Of a stretch of 64,000 bases of DNA, positions 21,926-34,278 are shown in pieces (position 1 is the first letter of the stretch; every line of letters begins with the position of its first letter). A program made the translations under genes and the position numbers. The notes under the pieces are model-generated. The model did not search any database. It was given only the letters and a program-made list of their open reading frames with translations, and had not been told where the DNA came from. The DNA comes from Talinum fruticosum. Taxonomy: Eukaryota; Streptophyta; Magnoliopsida; Caryophyllales; Talinaceae. The stretch spans positions 6,985,001 to 7,049,000 of the forward strand of contig JAITYX010000028.1 in assembly GCA_021018815.1 (NCBI GenBank), given 5' to 3'.

Positions 21926-23494
21926 TGAAGGTTTGCTCGGGGAGAGTCCGAGTCACCCTAGAGGGGGATGAATAGGGTGATGGAAGTTTTCCGTGGAAAC
22001 TTTAGCTCTTCGTTAAAAACAAGACAGAGACAGATTCCGAGTCTATCAACAGGGTCGAAAAGATTTAACTTAGAAGGCTATTAAGCGGAATGAGCAAGAG
22101 TCGTAAAGCTGTCCGAGTCTAGAATGAACTCGGAAAGATAACACTTAGAGATTATGTGGAAACCCTCCTGGGCGAGAAAACCACGGACCGTGCCAATCTA
22201 GACACGAAGTCAAATTCACTATTTTGAGTCCACAAAATACCGTGAACTAATCGAACCCGAGTTGTTCCCTTAGACAACTCTATACAAGTTTTCCTAGACT
22301 CGAAATTCCCTTATCCGATCTAGTACTTCCTAGCTGAGATAACCCTTACGAGTTAGGGACAACTAAGCTGAGTTAACCCTTACGGCTTAGTCAAGGGACC
22401 TTACGAGAGAATGTAAGAAAAAGTTTGTAGCGAGTACAAGACCTTACAACTCGGAAAGTATAGAATTACGAGTGGGAGTTGTAAGTTGAAGATTGAAAGT
22501 AAATACAATAACTTTGAGCAAGTATATGTATTAACAATATGTTCGGCAATCTTCAAGTCTTGTGAGATGGCTTCTATTTATAGATGACCGAGGCGAGTAG
22601 CCGTTATCTTCATCTACCGACCGAGAGTCCTCTCGTGACCGTTGATAGAAGCTTTCGAGTCACTTAGAAAGTATCCGTTGTAATGTGAACGTTGGACAAC
22701 GGTTTAACTCTCTTGGAAGTCCCAAAATCATTAGCGGTGTCTTGAAAGATAAGGTGGAAACCACCGTTAAGCTTAGCGTTCAGTTTTCCAGATTTGGAAA
22801 CGAGACGGCCACGACACAATCTATTGGGACTGGAGCGGAGAAGGTGAAGAGCCATGTCTGCTGGTGATTTGACGTTACGAGCCGGTTACTTTTGTAGTTT
22901 GAAAAGTATATCCTCGATTGAATAACCTACAAAAGTAAATCAATTTTGGTTCTCAAAGTATAAAATACTTTGGCCCAAGATTAGACACATATAATAAAAT
23001 AATTACAATAATTAAACCAACCGATTATCCGAGTCGAAACGGAATGGAATTTTCCGAGTCCAATATCCATGATACTCGGAATTCCATTTGACTTAGTCTA
23101 AGCGAAGAATCAAGTTCAATAAAGAATATCGGAGAGGATTAACTTGATATAGATTAAGCATGAAACAAGCTAAGAATACTGACTATAGCAAAACAGGACT
23201 TATAACCACAAGTCGATTCCGAGTGAGAAAAGACGAAATACTAGTCTATTCAATCTGCAATTAATCGAGTGATCGTTGGACTCGGAACAAAGAACCGGTT
23301 TTCGAGTCGCTTACGGATGAGCAAGAAGTATAATAAGTAATATCTCGTATCACTCGGAAAAGATACTATTTTACTCAAAGAAGTTTCGAGATACGAGAGA
23401 ATGCCTTGGAATCAAAACTCGTAGGTATGAGATTGTTATACTCGATTCCTTTTATACAACTCGGAAAAGTATTGAGCGAGTGTCCGAGTCTTCA
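21926..23494 (-). mobile_element. Solo LTR of the SIRE copia family, TSD CCCTA
   Basis: 1569 bp, from TGAAGGTTTGCTCGGGG to GTCCGAGTCTTCA, homologous end to end with the LTRs of element B. CCCTA is present at 21921-21925 and 23495-23499. No internal sequence remains, so it arose by LTR-LTR recombination. It includes the TATA octamer (CTTCTATTTATAGATG, 22571-22586) on the minus strand. Confidence 0.95.
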
Positions 23495-23899
23495 CCCTAA
23501 TTAGAGAATATTACGTAAGTTCGCAGCAGAAGATAACGACCAGAAGGCGTTACCGCAGATCCTAAAAATAGGACAAGGCTAAATATGTAAAATGAAATAA
23601 AATACAATTTGCGCGTCCAACTATTACATTTTTATTGGGTCTTGTTAGGGGTAAATGCTTACCATCTAAATAACTAAGTCATACCTCATATTTAAACAAG
23701 ATCCCAAAATGCGGTTCACTTGTTTCATAACATAATATATTTTACACAACCTAAATTTTCGTCTACTCCACAAGATAAGATGCAACATGTAATAATTCCC
23801 AAGGTCATACCCAAGCCATGATTGAGGGCAAAATCACTCTGTGAGGGCAAAATCACTCGTGAGTGTCTAGACACCTTCGGAACCATAAATACAACTTGT
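23495..23899. other. 405 bp between two solo LTRs, unrecognised
   Basis: No gene seen. AT-rich. A 17-18 bp direct duplication, GAGGGCAAAATCACTC, occurs twice in a row (23823-23860). Whether it is Tat sequence or the remains of another insertion is unclear. Confidence 0.3.
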
Positions 23900-25742
23900 T
23901 GTGAGACCCCAAAATTTCAGGTGCTTGCCTGGTAGTGAATTATTAGAATTTTTCCGACTCGGAATTAGAAACTCGAGAATCGAAACCGAGCATGGGCTAG
24001 CTAAATTGGGCCTTGAGAAGCTAGTTGGGCCCAATTTAGCATAAAAAAAGAAAAGGAAATGAGAAAGGGAGAGTTGGCAGATTACTAAGCAAGGAAGAGA
24101 ATGGGGTCCAATTAAACTTGGACAGCAGCCCATTAGGTGTGATTAGGAGAAGAGGAGAGAGAGTGAGGCTGGGATTAGGACTGAGAACAAAGAAAAGAAC
24201 GAGAGGAAGAGGAACAGAGAAAAATGAAAAGAAGCGAAGTAGAGCGAGAGGAGAGCGAGAGGAAGCGAGAGGAAAGCGAGAGAGGGAGAAGGCCCGAGAG
24301 CCGGCGGCCGTGGCCGCCTGAGCAGCGAGGACGCCGCCGCCGGTGGGCAAGGGAGAGCGAGAGCTTGGGAGGCCGAGCAGAGCGGAAGAAGAAAGGGGAA
24401 CGAAAGAACGCGGAAGCGAGGGAAAGCGAGAGGGAGCGAACGCACGAGAGAGAGAGGAAGAGCGAGCGGGAGCGGAAGCGGAAGCGGGGCGAGAGGAACG
24501 TCGGAAGCCGGCTACCGGCGGGCACGGTAGGCCCGAGGACGAGCGAGGGAACTAAAGAAGGGAGAAAGGATTGTGGTATTTATCTAAGACCCCATGAATT
24601 AAAGAACCCTCCGAAGCTATGGCCATAGAAGTGTCCGTCAACCCGAAGCCACGAATTGATTGCTTCCAAGAATTATTGACGGTATGCGTCCTTCGGGGAT
24701 GGGAGGCTGCCTCGAGGCCACGAATTGTTTTGCCTCGACGCCATGAATTGTATGCCTCCGTGAACCGAGCCCATGAATTATTTTGGCTCCAAGAACTGGG
24801 TCTTTAGAGCGGAACATAAATCTTCTTTCCATTCGAAACTAAGAAGACTTAAAAGAATTACGATGTGAAGAAACGAATGATCGTGCATAACGAACAAGAA
24901 AGAACTAATGATTTATGAAATGCACGATTGAACTCAAGAAGAAGAATAAGAAGAAGATCGAATCCTATTTTCGTAAGAAATGATTGCGATAAGAACTAAG
25001 CTATGATTTATGATGATTTACATGATGAATGATTCTATGACTTACTTGTGTAGAACTATGAATGAAGTATGTTTGATTGAATTCACGAGTAAGTGATGTC
25101 ATTATGTTTCTCGGCAAGTTGGTAAGTTTAGAATCTCGCATGTCTTAAGCATGTACGATTTGAATCGCATGTCATGAATGAGTTATGAACTTACGTGTGT
25201 TTGTTAATGAATTAATGTGCAAAGTGAAACCCGGGGTTGGGTTTGGATTATTCACTGGGCTAGTGAGCTCATGACATCACCAACATTTCAGGTGCGAAGT
25301 AGACTCACGGGGTTGCCTTCGGCTTTCGAGATATAGCATACGGATAGAAGAGCTGAGCTTATTTCATGTTTTGTGTCTTGTTGTAAAGATGTTTGTAAAG
25401 ACTATTGTATGTGAGCTTAAGTTTGATTATGAATGTAAAATCCCTATGTGAATACTCCGAGCGTGTGGCTCATTTAGTTGTGTTGTGTTACTCCGAGCGT
25501 GTGGCTCGTTGAGTTTAAGATTGTATTTCGTGCGGGGTTAGGGCTTTAAGCCTATAGGTCTAGTCGGTTTACAGAGGAAACTCTGCTGAAATTTCCGGAA
25601 AAACCTTCGAAAACCTAGAATTACGCTTCCGCCAATCGAAGAAAGGGTTATTAACCCTAGGTTGAGATCTTAAGCGGCCTTAGGGGTTCCTCTCGGGGAA
25701 CCACGGCATGTAATACTCCTAGGGTGGGTCTAGGGTGTTACA
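23900..25742 (-). mobile_element. Solo LTR of a Ty3/gypsy family, TSD CTTGT
   Basis: 1843 bp bounded by TGTGAGACCCC (left) and GTGTTACA (right). CTTGT occurs at 23895-23899 and 25743-25747. On the minus strand it begins TGTAACACCCTAGACCC, the usual style of gypsy LTR starts, and becomes strongly CT-rich (24540-24140), as expected for a transcribed leader. The overlapping Arg/Glu- or Ser/Leu-rich frames at 24036-24628 are composition artefacts of that zone. Confidence 0.88.
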
Positions 25743-26320
25743 CTTGTCCAACTATGTTTTACCTTCATCGGACTTTGTAGACAATTGATTGTTCATTAAC
25801 GCATTCCCTAAAACAAAAAAATAAAATATTTCGAAGAATGATTCGAAACTCGATACGAACATTCCTGCATAGTCAAATTGTTTTGCAAATATTTTAATTA
25901 AGCGCATGCATTTCAATTCATTTTAGTTCGAAATCGGGGAGAGAACATGAATAAAACTTGCTTGCCAGTTATTATCCGAAAGTGGAACCCCTTGTATAAT
26001 TGATGTGATCTTTGAATAAGGTGCACACCTCCCAGGCCGATCGAGAACCCGAATTAAAGTCGCGCAGGTGGAATTGAAAGGCATAAGCCACGATAATTGA
26101 TAATTGATAATTGAGCGGGGACCACTTAATTAGGTGACAAAACTTGATTTACAAATGATTGATTTTTAGTTATTTATATAAGAAAGGTTGAGATTTGATG
26201 AAACATGTGAGTTTTCGAAAGGTACGAGGCAATGAACGTACTCGAACTAAAACCTTTGTTTCTCCCCTTTTCTAGAAATTTAAGTTACTAGCTAATCGGC
26301 AACTGAAGTGGCTTCAATTC
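25743..26320. other. 578 bp between two gypsy solo LTRs, unrecognised
   Basis: AT-rich, no ORF of note. It contains TAATTGATAATTGATAATTGA (26094-26114). By position it should be Tat sequence between the Gag N-terminus and the Gag core, but no Gag motif is visible. Confidence 0.3.
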
Positions 26321-26706
26321 TGTTTCAATAGATTTTTGTTGTTAATAATGTTTCTTTTGAGTTTCAATAATTGAATTTGTATAAGCGTTGACAATTTATT
26401 TCATTTTCTATATTTATTATGTAATAAGTTGAACTAAGATTTTTATTACTCAATTCCATTGCATTAGTCTCGTTTGAAATCTTGTCTACAACACATATTC
26501 ATAAAAAGGTTGATCGGGCTATATTTACGTGATTTTATTCATTATTCGAATAGGATTAAAGATATATATGTATATAGTTTCAAAAATTTATCTTAGTTAT
26601 TAACATCCGATTGACAAGAATAAAATGTGCTCCTAATTGTTATTATTATCGTTACTACCATTGTTAGTGTCATTATTATTATTACCATTATTATTATTAT
26701 TATTAC

Positions 26707-26765
<59 letters not shown>

Positions 26766-28222
26766 GCTAGATTAGATTGCCAAGCCTAACCTATTTTCAA
26801 TCCTTATCCCTAGCTTACTTCTTACTTCTCACTTCATTACATTCGAAAGCCATAGTTAAGTAATTAACTATCCATCGGATGCCTTTCAATAGGAAGTTCC
26901 ACAATTTACTTAGTCGCTCAAAATCCATACATATAGTACGTTAAGGTTATGAGCATTATTTTCTCAACAAAATTCACATCCACAATCACAATTAGGTATA
27001 CTTAATGCTCAAATTTTTTTCTCACAACTCTACACTTACACATTATCTAATTTCAATTTCTACATACACATTCCCCTTCGTTTGCTTAATATAACCGTTT
27101 CCAAATATAACAAAATCCATCAAATTATCCAATTATATAACAAAACATCCCTAATCTCATTCACTAAATCATAATTTTCGAAAAGGAATCACGAGTCATT
27201 CACATTTATACACAATCAATTCACCAAAATACCAAACCTCAATCATCAACATCAATTCGAATTTCCCCAAATCAATCTTTAAATTCAGTCCACAAACATA
27301 TTTCTAAATCAGATAATTTAATTTACAATCACAATTACTAAGTAAATAATAAAGTGTAACAATCTAGGGTTTAGGGTTTTACCTTCAAGTACAAAGAGAG
27401 GAAGTCGGGGAAAGCAGGGGTGGTGGTGCGTGGCGGCTGCACCGGCGGCCACCGGGCGGAGGGCGGCGACTAGCTTCGGCGGCCGCTGCGGCTGGTGGTT
27501 GGCTGCTAAGTGGGCCACGGCAGGGGAACCGAGAAGCGGGGAGTAGAGCCACGTGGGGATGAGAGGGAGAGCGGGAGCGCGACCGAGAGAGAAAGAGGGC
27601 AAAGGAAGCCGGTTCCGGTCTTCTAGCAAGTGTCGGTAGTGGTGGTGGCCGGAGGAGGTGACGGCCGTGAGGAGGGAGAAGTAGGGAAGGGGAAGGGCAG
27701 AGCACGGGAGGCGAGGCGAGGGAAATGGAGGATTAGCGAGACTACTAGCCCATTTTATTTTACTTTTTTATTATTATTTTATTTTGTAAAATTTCTAGAT
27801 AAATCCATTTCTGGATTTTTCTTATAAAAAATCTGATTAATTTATTAGTATTATTTTTATTTTATTTTTATGTTTATTTTTATTTATTTATTATTGTTAT
27901 TATTATTATTATTACTTTTAATTTTATTTTAATAATGATGTTTACAAATTATAGTTGTAACGGTTTCATCGAAATATAATGTTAGCAACCTTATAATCAT
28001 ATACCATCTCACGTAAATTTTTAAATTTTCTCTTTTAAACATATACATAAATTATAATCATTTTTATGAGACTTTTATTAGGGCCACTTCGTCGCTTTAG
28101 CTGCATAACACATATATCGGAATAATGTAAATATAAAATATCGAATTGAAGTGCACGTGCTCAATTATATAAATCTTCTAACTAATAAGATAAACAATGT
28201 GATTTAGGGTGGGGTTGTTACA
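26321..28222 (-). mobile_element. Solo LTR of a Ty3/gypsy family, TSD AATTC
   Basis: 1902 bp from TGTTTCAATAG to GGGGTTGTTACA, read on the minus strand as TGTAACAACCCC to CTATTGAAACA. AATTC is found at 26316-26320 and 28223-28227. Same general build as the 23900-25742 LTR (minus-strand CT-rich zone 27710-27400), but not the same family at its ends. It contains an ATT microsatellite. Confidence 0.85.
26661..26765 (+). repeat. ATT/TTA microsatellite
   Basis: Imperfect TTA repeats become an almost uninterrupted run of about 20 units from 26706 to 26765. A shorter run is at 27892-27917. Confidence 0.95.
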
Positions 28223-29120
28223 AATTCCTAAAGAGAAATTACCCACTAAGTTTACCATGTTTGATATCATATTTCGTGGTTCCGAGAATCCCCATCACCA
28301 TGTTTGCAACTTCTTAGGAGCAATGACTCTTAAGAACATACCGGAAGACACTTACCACATCATCTTCCCATGGACTTTCGATATAGATGTAATAAAGTGC
28401 TATAAAGCAGTTGACCGATGCAAGGTCGCTAATTGGACGGATTCGTGCAAGGAGTTCCTACATCAATACTAAAACACCGATCCGCCGGTTACTCCGAGAC
28501 TTGGAATTGATTAAGCAAGGTGAGAAAGAAAACTTCACGAGACTTCCTCACTAGATGGAGAGCAAAGGCTACCCACATGGTGGACTCGACCTTCGGAGAA
28601 GGACCAGGTTAGAATCATCCTTACAATCGGCATCTCAAATTCCTACCTATGATGAGTTTCTCAACCCTTAGGGATGCCAAGCATACGAGATAGAAGAAGA
28701 GTTGTCCACCATGACCACAAAAGTCGTGACTAGGTATACATGTAATTATCAATCTAGAGATAAGAAAACCTCAAATACGAGCAATATTGGCGGGGTGCAT
28801 ATGTCAATGCCCTCAATAGGTATACTGATCGCACTCCTATTGATACCACTTATGCTAAATCCCTTAACCATCTATTGGCTAAGGGAAAGATAAAATTGCC
28901 ACCAATTAGAGCAAAATCGAAATCGTGAAACAGTCCAAAACCCGAGACACAGGAAAATTTTACAAATATCATCGTGCACGAGGACACGACACCGAGCAAT
29001 GTGGGACATTCAATAACAAATTGGAGAGCATGTTCGAAACGGTCAACTCCCTTTACCTAAGGCTGCCCAAAAACAAAATAACAACAAAAATCCTTTCAAT
29101 GGCACCTTAGCTATTTTTAT
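28223..29120 (+). pseudogene. Tat element Gag core
   Basis: The structural Gag of the element. The segment MFDIIFRGSENPHHHVCNFLGAM (28258-28326) and IFPWTFDIDVIKCYKAVD (28363-28416) are typical of Tat Gag, ending CKEFLHQY before a stop at 28470. Further pieces follow in other frames (KENFTRLPH*MESKGYP near 28520; ATHMVDS). The nucleic-acid-binding segment FYKYHRARGHDTEQC (28955-28999) resembles the Tat zinc knuckle but lacks the expected first Cys. Its N-terminal part is separated by the three solo LTRs upstream. Confidence 0.8.
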
Positions 29121-29491
29121 TGAACCTATTCTAGGTCAATGGGACCCATCCGTTTTCATTCAAGACATTGATGAGTCCAAACCACTTCTTAGCTTTCTTC
29201 TTTTAGATCTAGAAGTCCATGGGCTGTGGGTAAGTGATGAAAAAGATTTCTATAAAACCGGAAACGATGATGATAATGATGACGACTTACGGGGCAAACC
29301 ATCCTTATAAGAAGAAGATTTTTGAGAGAACCTAAAGTTCCGAAATCCAATTCCTTACTAGATTTGGATGACATAATACACCCTTGGGACCATAATAGAC
29401 TCGGGAAGCCCCAAAAGAACCTTAACTCGAAGCCCCACAATAGACCCAATCCTAAAACAACTTCAAAAATTAAAAGCCGACATTTCAATCA

Positions 29492-30110
29492 GTGCAACTC
29501 ATATCTACTTTCCAAAAACATAGACATGCCTTAATTGACGCTCTTAGCAAGATCGAGTTCTCTCCTGAAACCACACATGAGGAAGTAGTAGGATTGGTCA
29601 ACAATGGGGATGGAACCATTACTTTTGATCAAAAGGATCTCCCTGAAAAAGGCATTGCACACAACAATGCCCTTTATTTAACTATAACTTGCATCGACAA
29701 GTTCGTTCCCCTAAACTTAGTAGACAACAAATCAGCTGTGAATGTCTGTCCCTGGAGGATAGCCAAAAGGTTAGGAATTAGAGAGCAACAACTCTTTAAA
29801 CAAATTGTCCATCTCCGAGCTTATAGCAATTCTAAGAGAACAATCTTGGGAACACTAGCCTCACTAATCAATGTAGGGCTAATAGTGGGGAACATTGACT
29901 TCTAAGCCCTAGATATCCCGACTACATTCAACTGGATCCCGGGATGCCCTTAGGTACATGATCATCAAGCGAGTGCCCTCTATATCGCATCGAAGGTTAA
30001 GATGATCATCAAAGGTCAAGTTATAACTGTTAACGGAGATAATATTTGTGCTACTATCACCCCTAAGGAATCTATGGTCGAGATCGAGCACGATGCCAAT
30101 GATGAAGAAC
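29492..30110 (+). pseudogene. Tat element aspartic protease
   Basis: In order: GDGTITFDQKDLPEKG (29605-29652), HNNALYLTITCIDKFVPLNLVDN (29662-29730), the active-site region LVDNKSAVNVCP, LGIREQQLF, and after a stop at 29903 LDIPTTFNWIPGCP and KVKMIIKGQVITVNGDN (29994-30046). This is the Tat protease order. The catalytic D-N-G-S is read D-N-K-S here, which should inactivate it. The following 30111-31082 is a poorly conserved linker between protease and RT with scattered in-frame pieces (for example DDEGSEHITWIDTEEGK near 30719-30770). Confidence 0.75.
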
Positions 30111-31082
30111 TCTAAGGATTTGAGACTGTTGTTACTTTAGATAAAGATGAAACACTTTTTAACTTCAATCCTTATGGAAACCGTAGCGTCCACTCTACGC
30201 TTAGGAAGAAGGGGTACTTTCCGAGGCCTACCTACAGGTTGAAAGACATACTACCCTATCTTTCCACCCCTTGAACTAATTAACAACTATAAATTCGGGC
30301 TAGTTTATCAACCTACTACTAAGGAAATAACCCAAGCCAAGTGGGAAATTCGGACCGGAAAGATCGCACCCCACACAATCCCCTCAATTAAGCCCATTCC
30401 TTATACTTTAAACGAGCAATTCCTAAGAGAAGGGGATAACTTTCACTACTATGGTTTTCTTGAGCCCTACTAGCTCAAAGAGAAGGGCATTCGGCACCTG
30501 GCTTGGAGATTTTCAATGACTCGTTATATACTAGAAAAGGAGGCACGCTACCTCTTAGAAGAGGGACAATCCACACCAAACCGGACCAACCTGGTTGGGA
30601 ATAACATCTTCGGTTTTCTATTCGGACAAAAGAAGAACTTAGAGGGAATTCGGTCTCGATCTTGTCATGAGCTATGTCACACCCGTAGTTCAATCCATCC
30701 GGTTTCATCACCGACGCCGACGATGAAGGGTCCGAGCACATTACTTGGATCGACACCGAGGAGGGCAAAAATTCACCGTTAACTTAGGAACACATCCCCT
30801 TCCCGAGTCTAGTAGTACTAGAGCTTCCATTTCTATCCTTGTTTCTTCTAGTTCTAATTCTGTTGCTTCGAGTTCCTCATCTTACTGTTTCCGAGTCTAA
30901 TGTACTCGTTTCTTCATTCAATAAAATGAACCTTTCGGCTTACTCTCTGCCTCCTCTTGTTTTCAATTGTTTTGCCTCTAATGATGAATAAGAAATACCT
31001 AACGAATTGATAAAAGTTATGGAAGATCATGAAAATCACACACCAATAATAGAGGAAATAATAACAATTAATTTAGGATCGG

Positions 31083-32089
31083 TTGATCAACCCTAAGACG
31101 TTAAGATTGGAAAAACATCGTATCCAAAAAGTAGAAGCAAATTGCTTCGTCCTTACAGAGTTCATAGATGTCTTTGCATGGTCCTACAAAGACATGCCGA
31201 GGATAGATCCAACTATAGCGGAACATAAAATTCCACTTTACGAAGATGCCAAGCCAGTTAAATAGAAGCTAAGGAGGATGATACCTGAGTGGGCTTTGAA
31301 AATTAAGGAAAAGGTTTAGAAACAATAAGAGGTTGGGTTCATCAAGGTAGTTCACTATCTTTAGTGGGTAGCAAATATAGTACCGATTCCGAAGAAGGAT
31401 GGCAGAGTTCGAATGTGCGTCGACTTCGGATATCCGAATAAAGCAAGCCTCAATGATGATTTCCCATTGTCCCATATCGACATCCTTGTAGATAACATAG
31501 CGAGTCATGCTTTACTTTCATTCATAGATGGCTACTGCTGGGTACAATCAGGTGAATATGGTGAAGAAGACATGAAGAAGATGACCTTCATCACTCAATG
31601 GGGGCGTATTGTTATGTGGTGATGCCATTTGGTTTCAAGAATGCCGACGCAACATACTAGAGAACGACTACAACACTATTGCATGACATGATCCATAAAG
31701 AAGCCGAGGTCTATGTGGACGACATGATCATAAAGACCAAAGATAGGGTAGGGCACTTACCCAACTCGAGAAAATTCTTCGAAAGACTAAGAAAATACAA
31801 CATGCACCTTAATCCTCAAAGTGTGCCTTCGGGTACCTCGGGCAAACTATTAGGCTACGTTGTCGATCTTAGAGGAATTGAAGTTGATCCATCCAAGATC
31901 AAAGCTATTAAAGAGATTTCACCACCGAGGATAGAGAAGGAGGTATGGGGTTTCCTAGGACATTTACAATACATTAGTCATTTCATATCAAAATTGAATA
32001 TGGTATGTGAACCTATTTTGATGAAGTTGAAGAAAGGGTCTAAGCCTATTTGGGATACCCGAGTGCCAACAAGCATTCGAAAAGATTAA
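31083..32089 (+). pseudogene. Tat element reverse transcriptase
   Basis: RVT_1-type RT of a gypsy element. DVFAWSYKDMPRIDP (31167-31211) and EHKIPLYEDAKPVK come first, then VPIPKKDGRVRMCVDF (31381-31428), NDDFPLSHIDILVDN (31456-31500) and FIDGYC. The catalytic YVDDMIIKTKD is at 31711-31743 (both Asp intact). SRKFFERLRKYNMHLNP, LLGYVVDLRGIEVDPSKIKAI and GFLGHLQYISHFISKLN close it. TAG stops at 31263, 31317 and 31362 fall in the conserved core, at least two of them where family members have Gln, consistent with C-to-T decay at CAG. Confidence 0.88.
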
Positions 32090-32112
32090 GGAATACTTAG
32101 CTAACCTTCCGA

Positions 32113-32530
32113 GTGCTAGTTCCACCCCAACCAAGGAAACCATTACTTTTGTACCTCACCAAGACAGAGACGGCTATGGGAGCCATGCTAGCTCAACGAG
32201 ATGGGAAAGAAGAGCACGCAATATATTATCTAAGTAAGAAATTCTTAGATTATGAGATTAGATACACGCCATTAGAGAAGACATCATTGGCACTAATCGG
32301 GACTACCAAGAAGCTCGAGCACTACATGTTGGCCCACACGGTACATGTGGTAGCCCTAACGGATCCCATTAAATACATCCTTGAGTAACCTACTATCAGC
32401 AAAAAGATAGCAAGATAGATCGTCATGCAGTCGAATTTGAACTCAAGTATGTCCCTCAAAAGCGATTAATGGGTAGTGTCACAATTCCCAGCTGATCTAC
32501 CAATAACCGAATCGTAACTCGAACACCTTG
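32113..32530 (+). pseudogene. Tat element RNase H (first)
   Basis: RPKKPLLLYLTKTETAMGAMLAQRD (32125-32200), HAIYYLSKKFLDYEIRYTPLEKT (32215-32283) and the KYILE..KIARWIVM region mark the RNase H linked to gypsy RT. A TAA at 32386 interrupts it. The catalytic pattern is blurred by frame changes. Confidence 0.75.
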
Positions 32531-32539
32531 ACTATCTAG

Positions 32540-32706
32540 ATGAAAATATCCTATGGGAGCACATACTCACATTTCGATCAAATTGAACTTCGAGGTGACC
32601 AACAACGTCGCGAGTATGAAGCATGCATCACAGGACTTCAAGTTGCTATAGAGATTGGGACCAAGAACATAAGGGTTTTCGATGACTCCAGTTTGATCAT
32701 AATCGG
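32540..32706 (+). pseudogene. Tat element second RNase H (aRH), first half
   Basis: Tat elements carry an additional archaeal-type RNase H after the first one. QQRREYEACITGLQVAIEIG (32600-32659) and KNIRVFDDSSLIIIG match that domain. It is interrupted at 32706 by a solo copia LTR that duplicated ATCGG, and continues at 34279. The truncated relative at 12120-12390 shows the uninterrupted order. Confidence 0.75.
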
Positions 32707-34278
32707 TGAAGGTTTGCTCTCGGAGAAGCTAAGTCACCCTAGAGGGGGTGAATAGGGTGATGAGGAAATTCGCTCGAGTTAAACACTTGATATGATTACG
32801 AGGAGAGTGTGAGTTAAGAATGAACTCGAAAAACACCGACTCGAAATGAGTGGAAGATGAAGATACGGATTGGATCGAACTATAAATATGATCGAGTCTA
32901 GATTGGACTATGAAAATATGTGAAAACCCTCCAGGGCGAGAAAACCACGGACCGTGCTAATCCAAGCACGAAGTCAAATCCACTACTTTGAATCCACAAA
33001 ATACGGTAGAATGACTCAACCAAAGTTGCTCCCTTAGACAACTCCTTACAAGTTTTTCCTAAACTCTAAAATTCCCTTATCCGATCTAGTACTTCCTAAC
33101 TGAAATAACCTTTACAGCTAGGGACAATTGAGATGAGATAACCCTTACAGCTCAATCAAGGGACCTTACTCGAAAGTAAGAATAAGTGTTTGTGATCGAT
33201 TACAAGACCTTACAACTCGGAAGATATTAATTACGAGTTGGAGTTGAAAGTAGAAGATTGAAAATGAATACAAAGACTTTTGCTCAAGTATGTGTATTGA
33301 CAGTTGGTTCAGCAATCTTCAAGTCTTGAGAGTTGGCTTCTATTTATATATGACCAAGCGGACTAGCCGTTGTGACCATCTTCCGATTGGAAGTCCTTTG
33401 TGACCGTTGTAGCAGATTTTCCGAGTCACTTATAAAATATCCGTTGATGTATGTTCGTTGGGCAACGGCTCTTAACTCCTTTGGAAGTCCCAAAACCACT
33501 GGCTGTGTCTTGAAAAGTAAGGTGGAAACCACCATTAAGCTTAGCGTTGTAGATTTCCAGTTTGGAAATAGACAAACCCGACACGATGATGCGGGGCTAG
33601 GTCGCAGATGGAAAAAGTCTTGTCTGCTTGGTGATTTGACGTTTTGAAGCTAGGTTACTTTTGTAATTCAAAAATAGAATAGCCTCGTTTGAATAACCTA
33701 CAAAAATAAATCAATTTGGTTCTCAAAGTATAAAATACTTTGGTCCAAAATTAGACATAGATAATAAATTAATTAAGATAATTAAGTGCATAATTATTTA
33801 AATCGGAAAAACGAATGGAGTTTTCGAGTCTAATATCCATGAGACTCAAAATCCATCCGAGTCGAGTCTAAGAGAGAATCAAGTCAAATAAAGAATATCG
33901 GACTTGATTTAAACAAAGCAAAGTTCAAACAAAATATGTCGACTTAGAAGAATGAATTATCAATGTAATTGTTTTGGAACATGAAGTCGGATCTGCCGGT
34001 TGTGCAAAATAGAACAAGTGTTTGAACATGCGATAAATCCGAGTGTTGTCCGAGTGACTCGGAACGGTTTGTGAACGAGTATGCTTTACGAGTCGAGTCG
34101 GAATCAAGTGAGAATATATGCAATGGTTTACGTAACACTCGAAAAAATGATCTATCACTCGGAAAAGTTTCAAAGGCACACGAGAATGACTTGAAATCAA
34201 AACCTTATGAGGGTCGAAGTCTTATACTCGATTCTTTGATGGAAGTCGGATGATGTATATGTAAAGTCCGAGTCTTCA
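32707..34278 (-). mobile_element. Solo LTR of the SIRE copia family, TSD ATCGG
   Basis: 1572 bp from TGAAGGTTTGCTC to AAGTCCGAGTCTTCA, the same structure as the LTRs of element B. ATCGG occurs at 32702-32706 and 34279-34283. Inserted into the aRH coding region of the Tat element. The minus-strand TATA octamer is changed here (TTCTATTTATATATGACC, 33341-33358, still TATAAATA on the minus strand). Confidence 0.95.

Noticed and set aside
24036..24628. Several overlapping Arg/Glu-rich and Ser/Leu-rich open frames on both strands
   Set aside because: They lie in the GC/GA-rich zone of a gypsy solo LTR, are low in complexity, open on both strands at once and show no domain.
21892..25742. An LTR running from CGTAACACCCC at 21892 to GTGTTACA at 25742
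   Set aside because: The right end belongs to a shorter unit, 23900-25742, that has TG/CA ends and a perfect CTTGT duplication. The left start has CG, not TG, and no matching duplication.
27318..27827. Pro/Arg/Ala-rich open frames on both strands
   Set aside because: They are inside the gypsy solo LTR 26321-28222 in its GC-rich transcribed zone, with no motif and no conservation that I could see.
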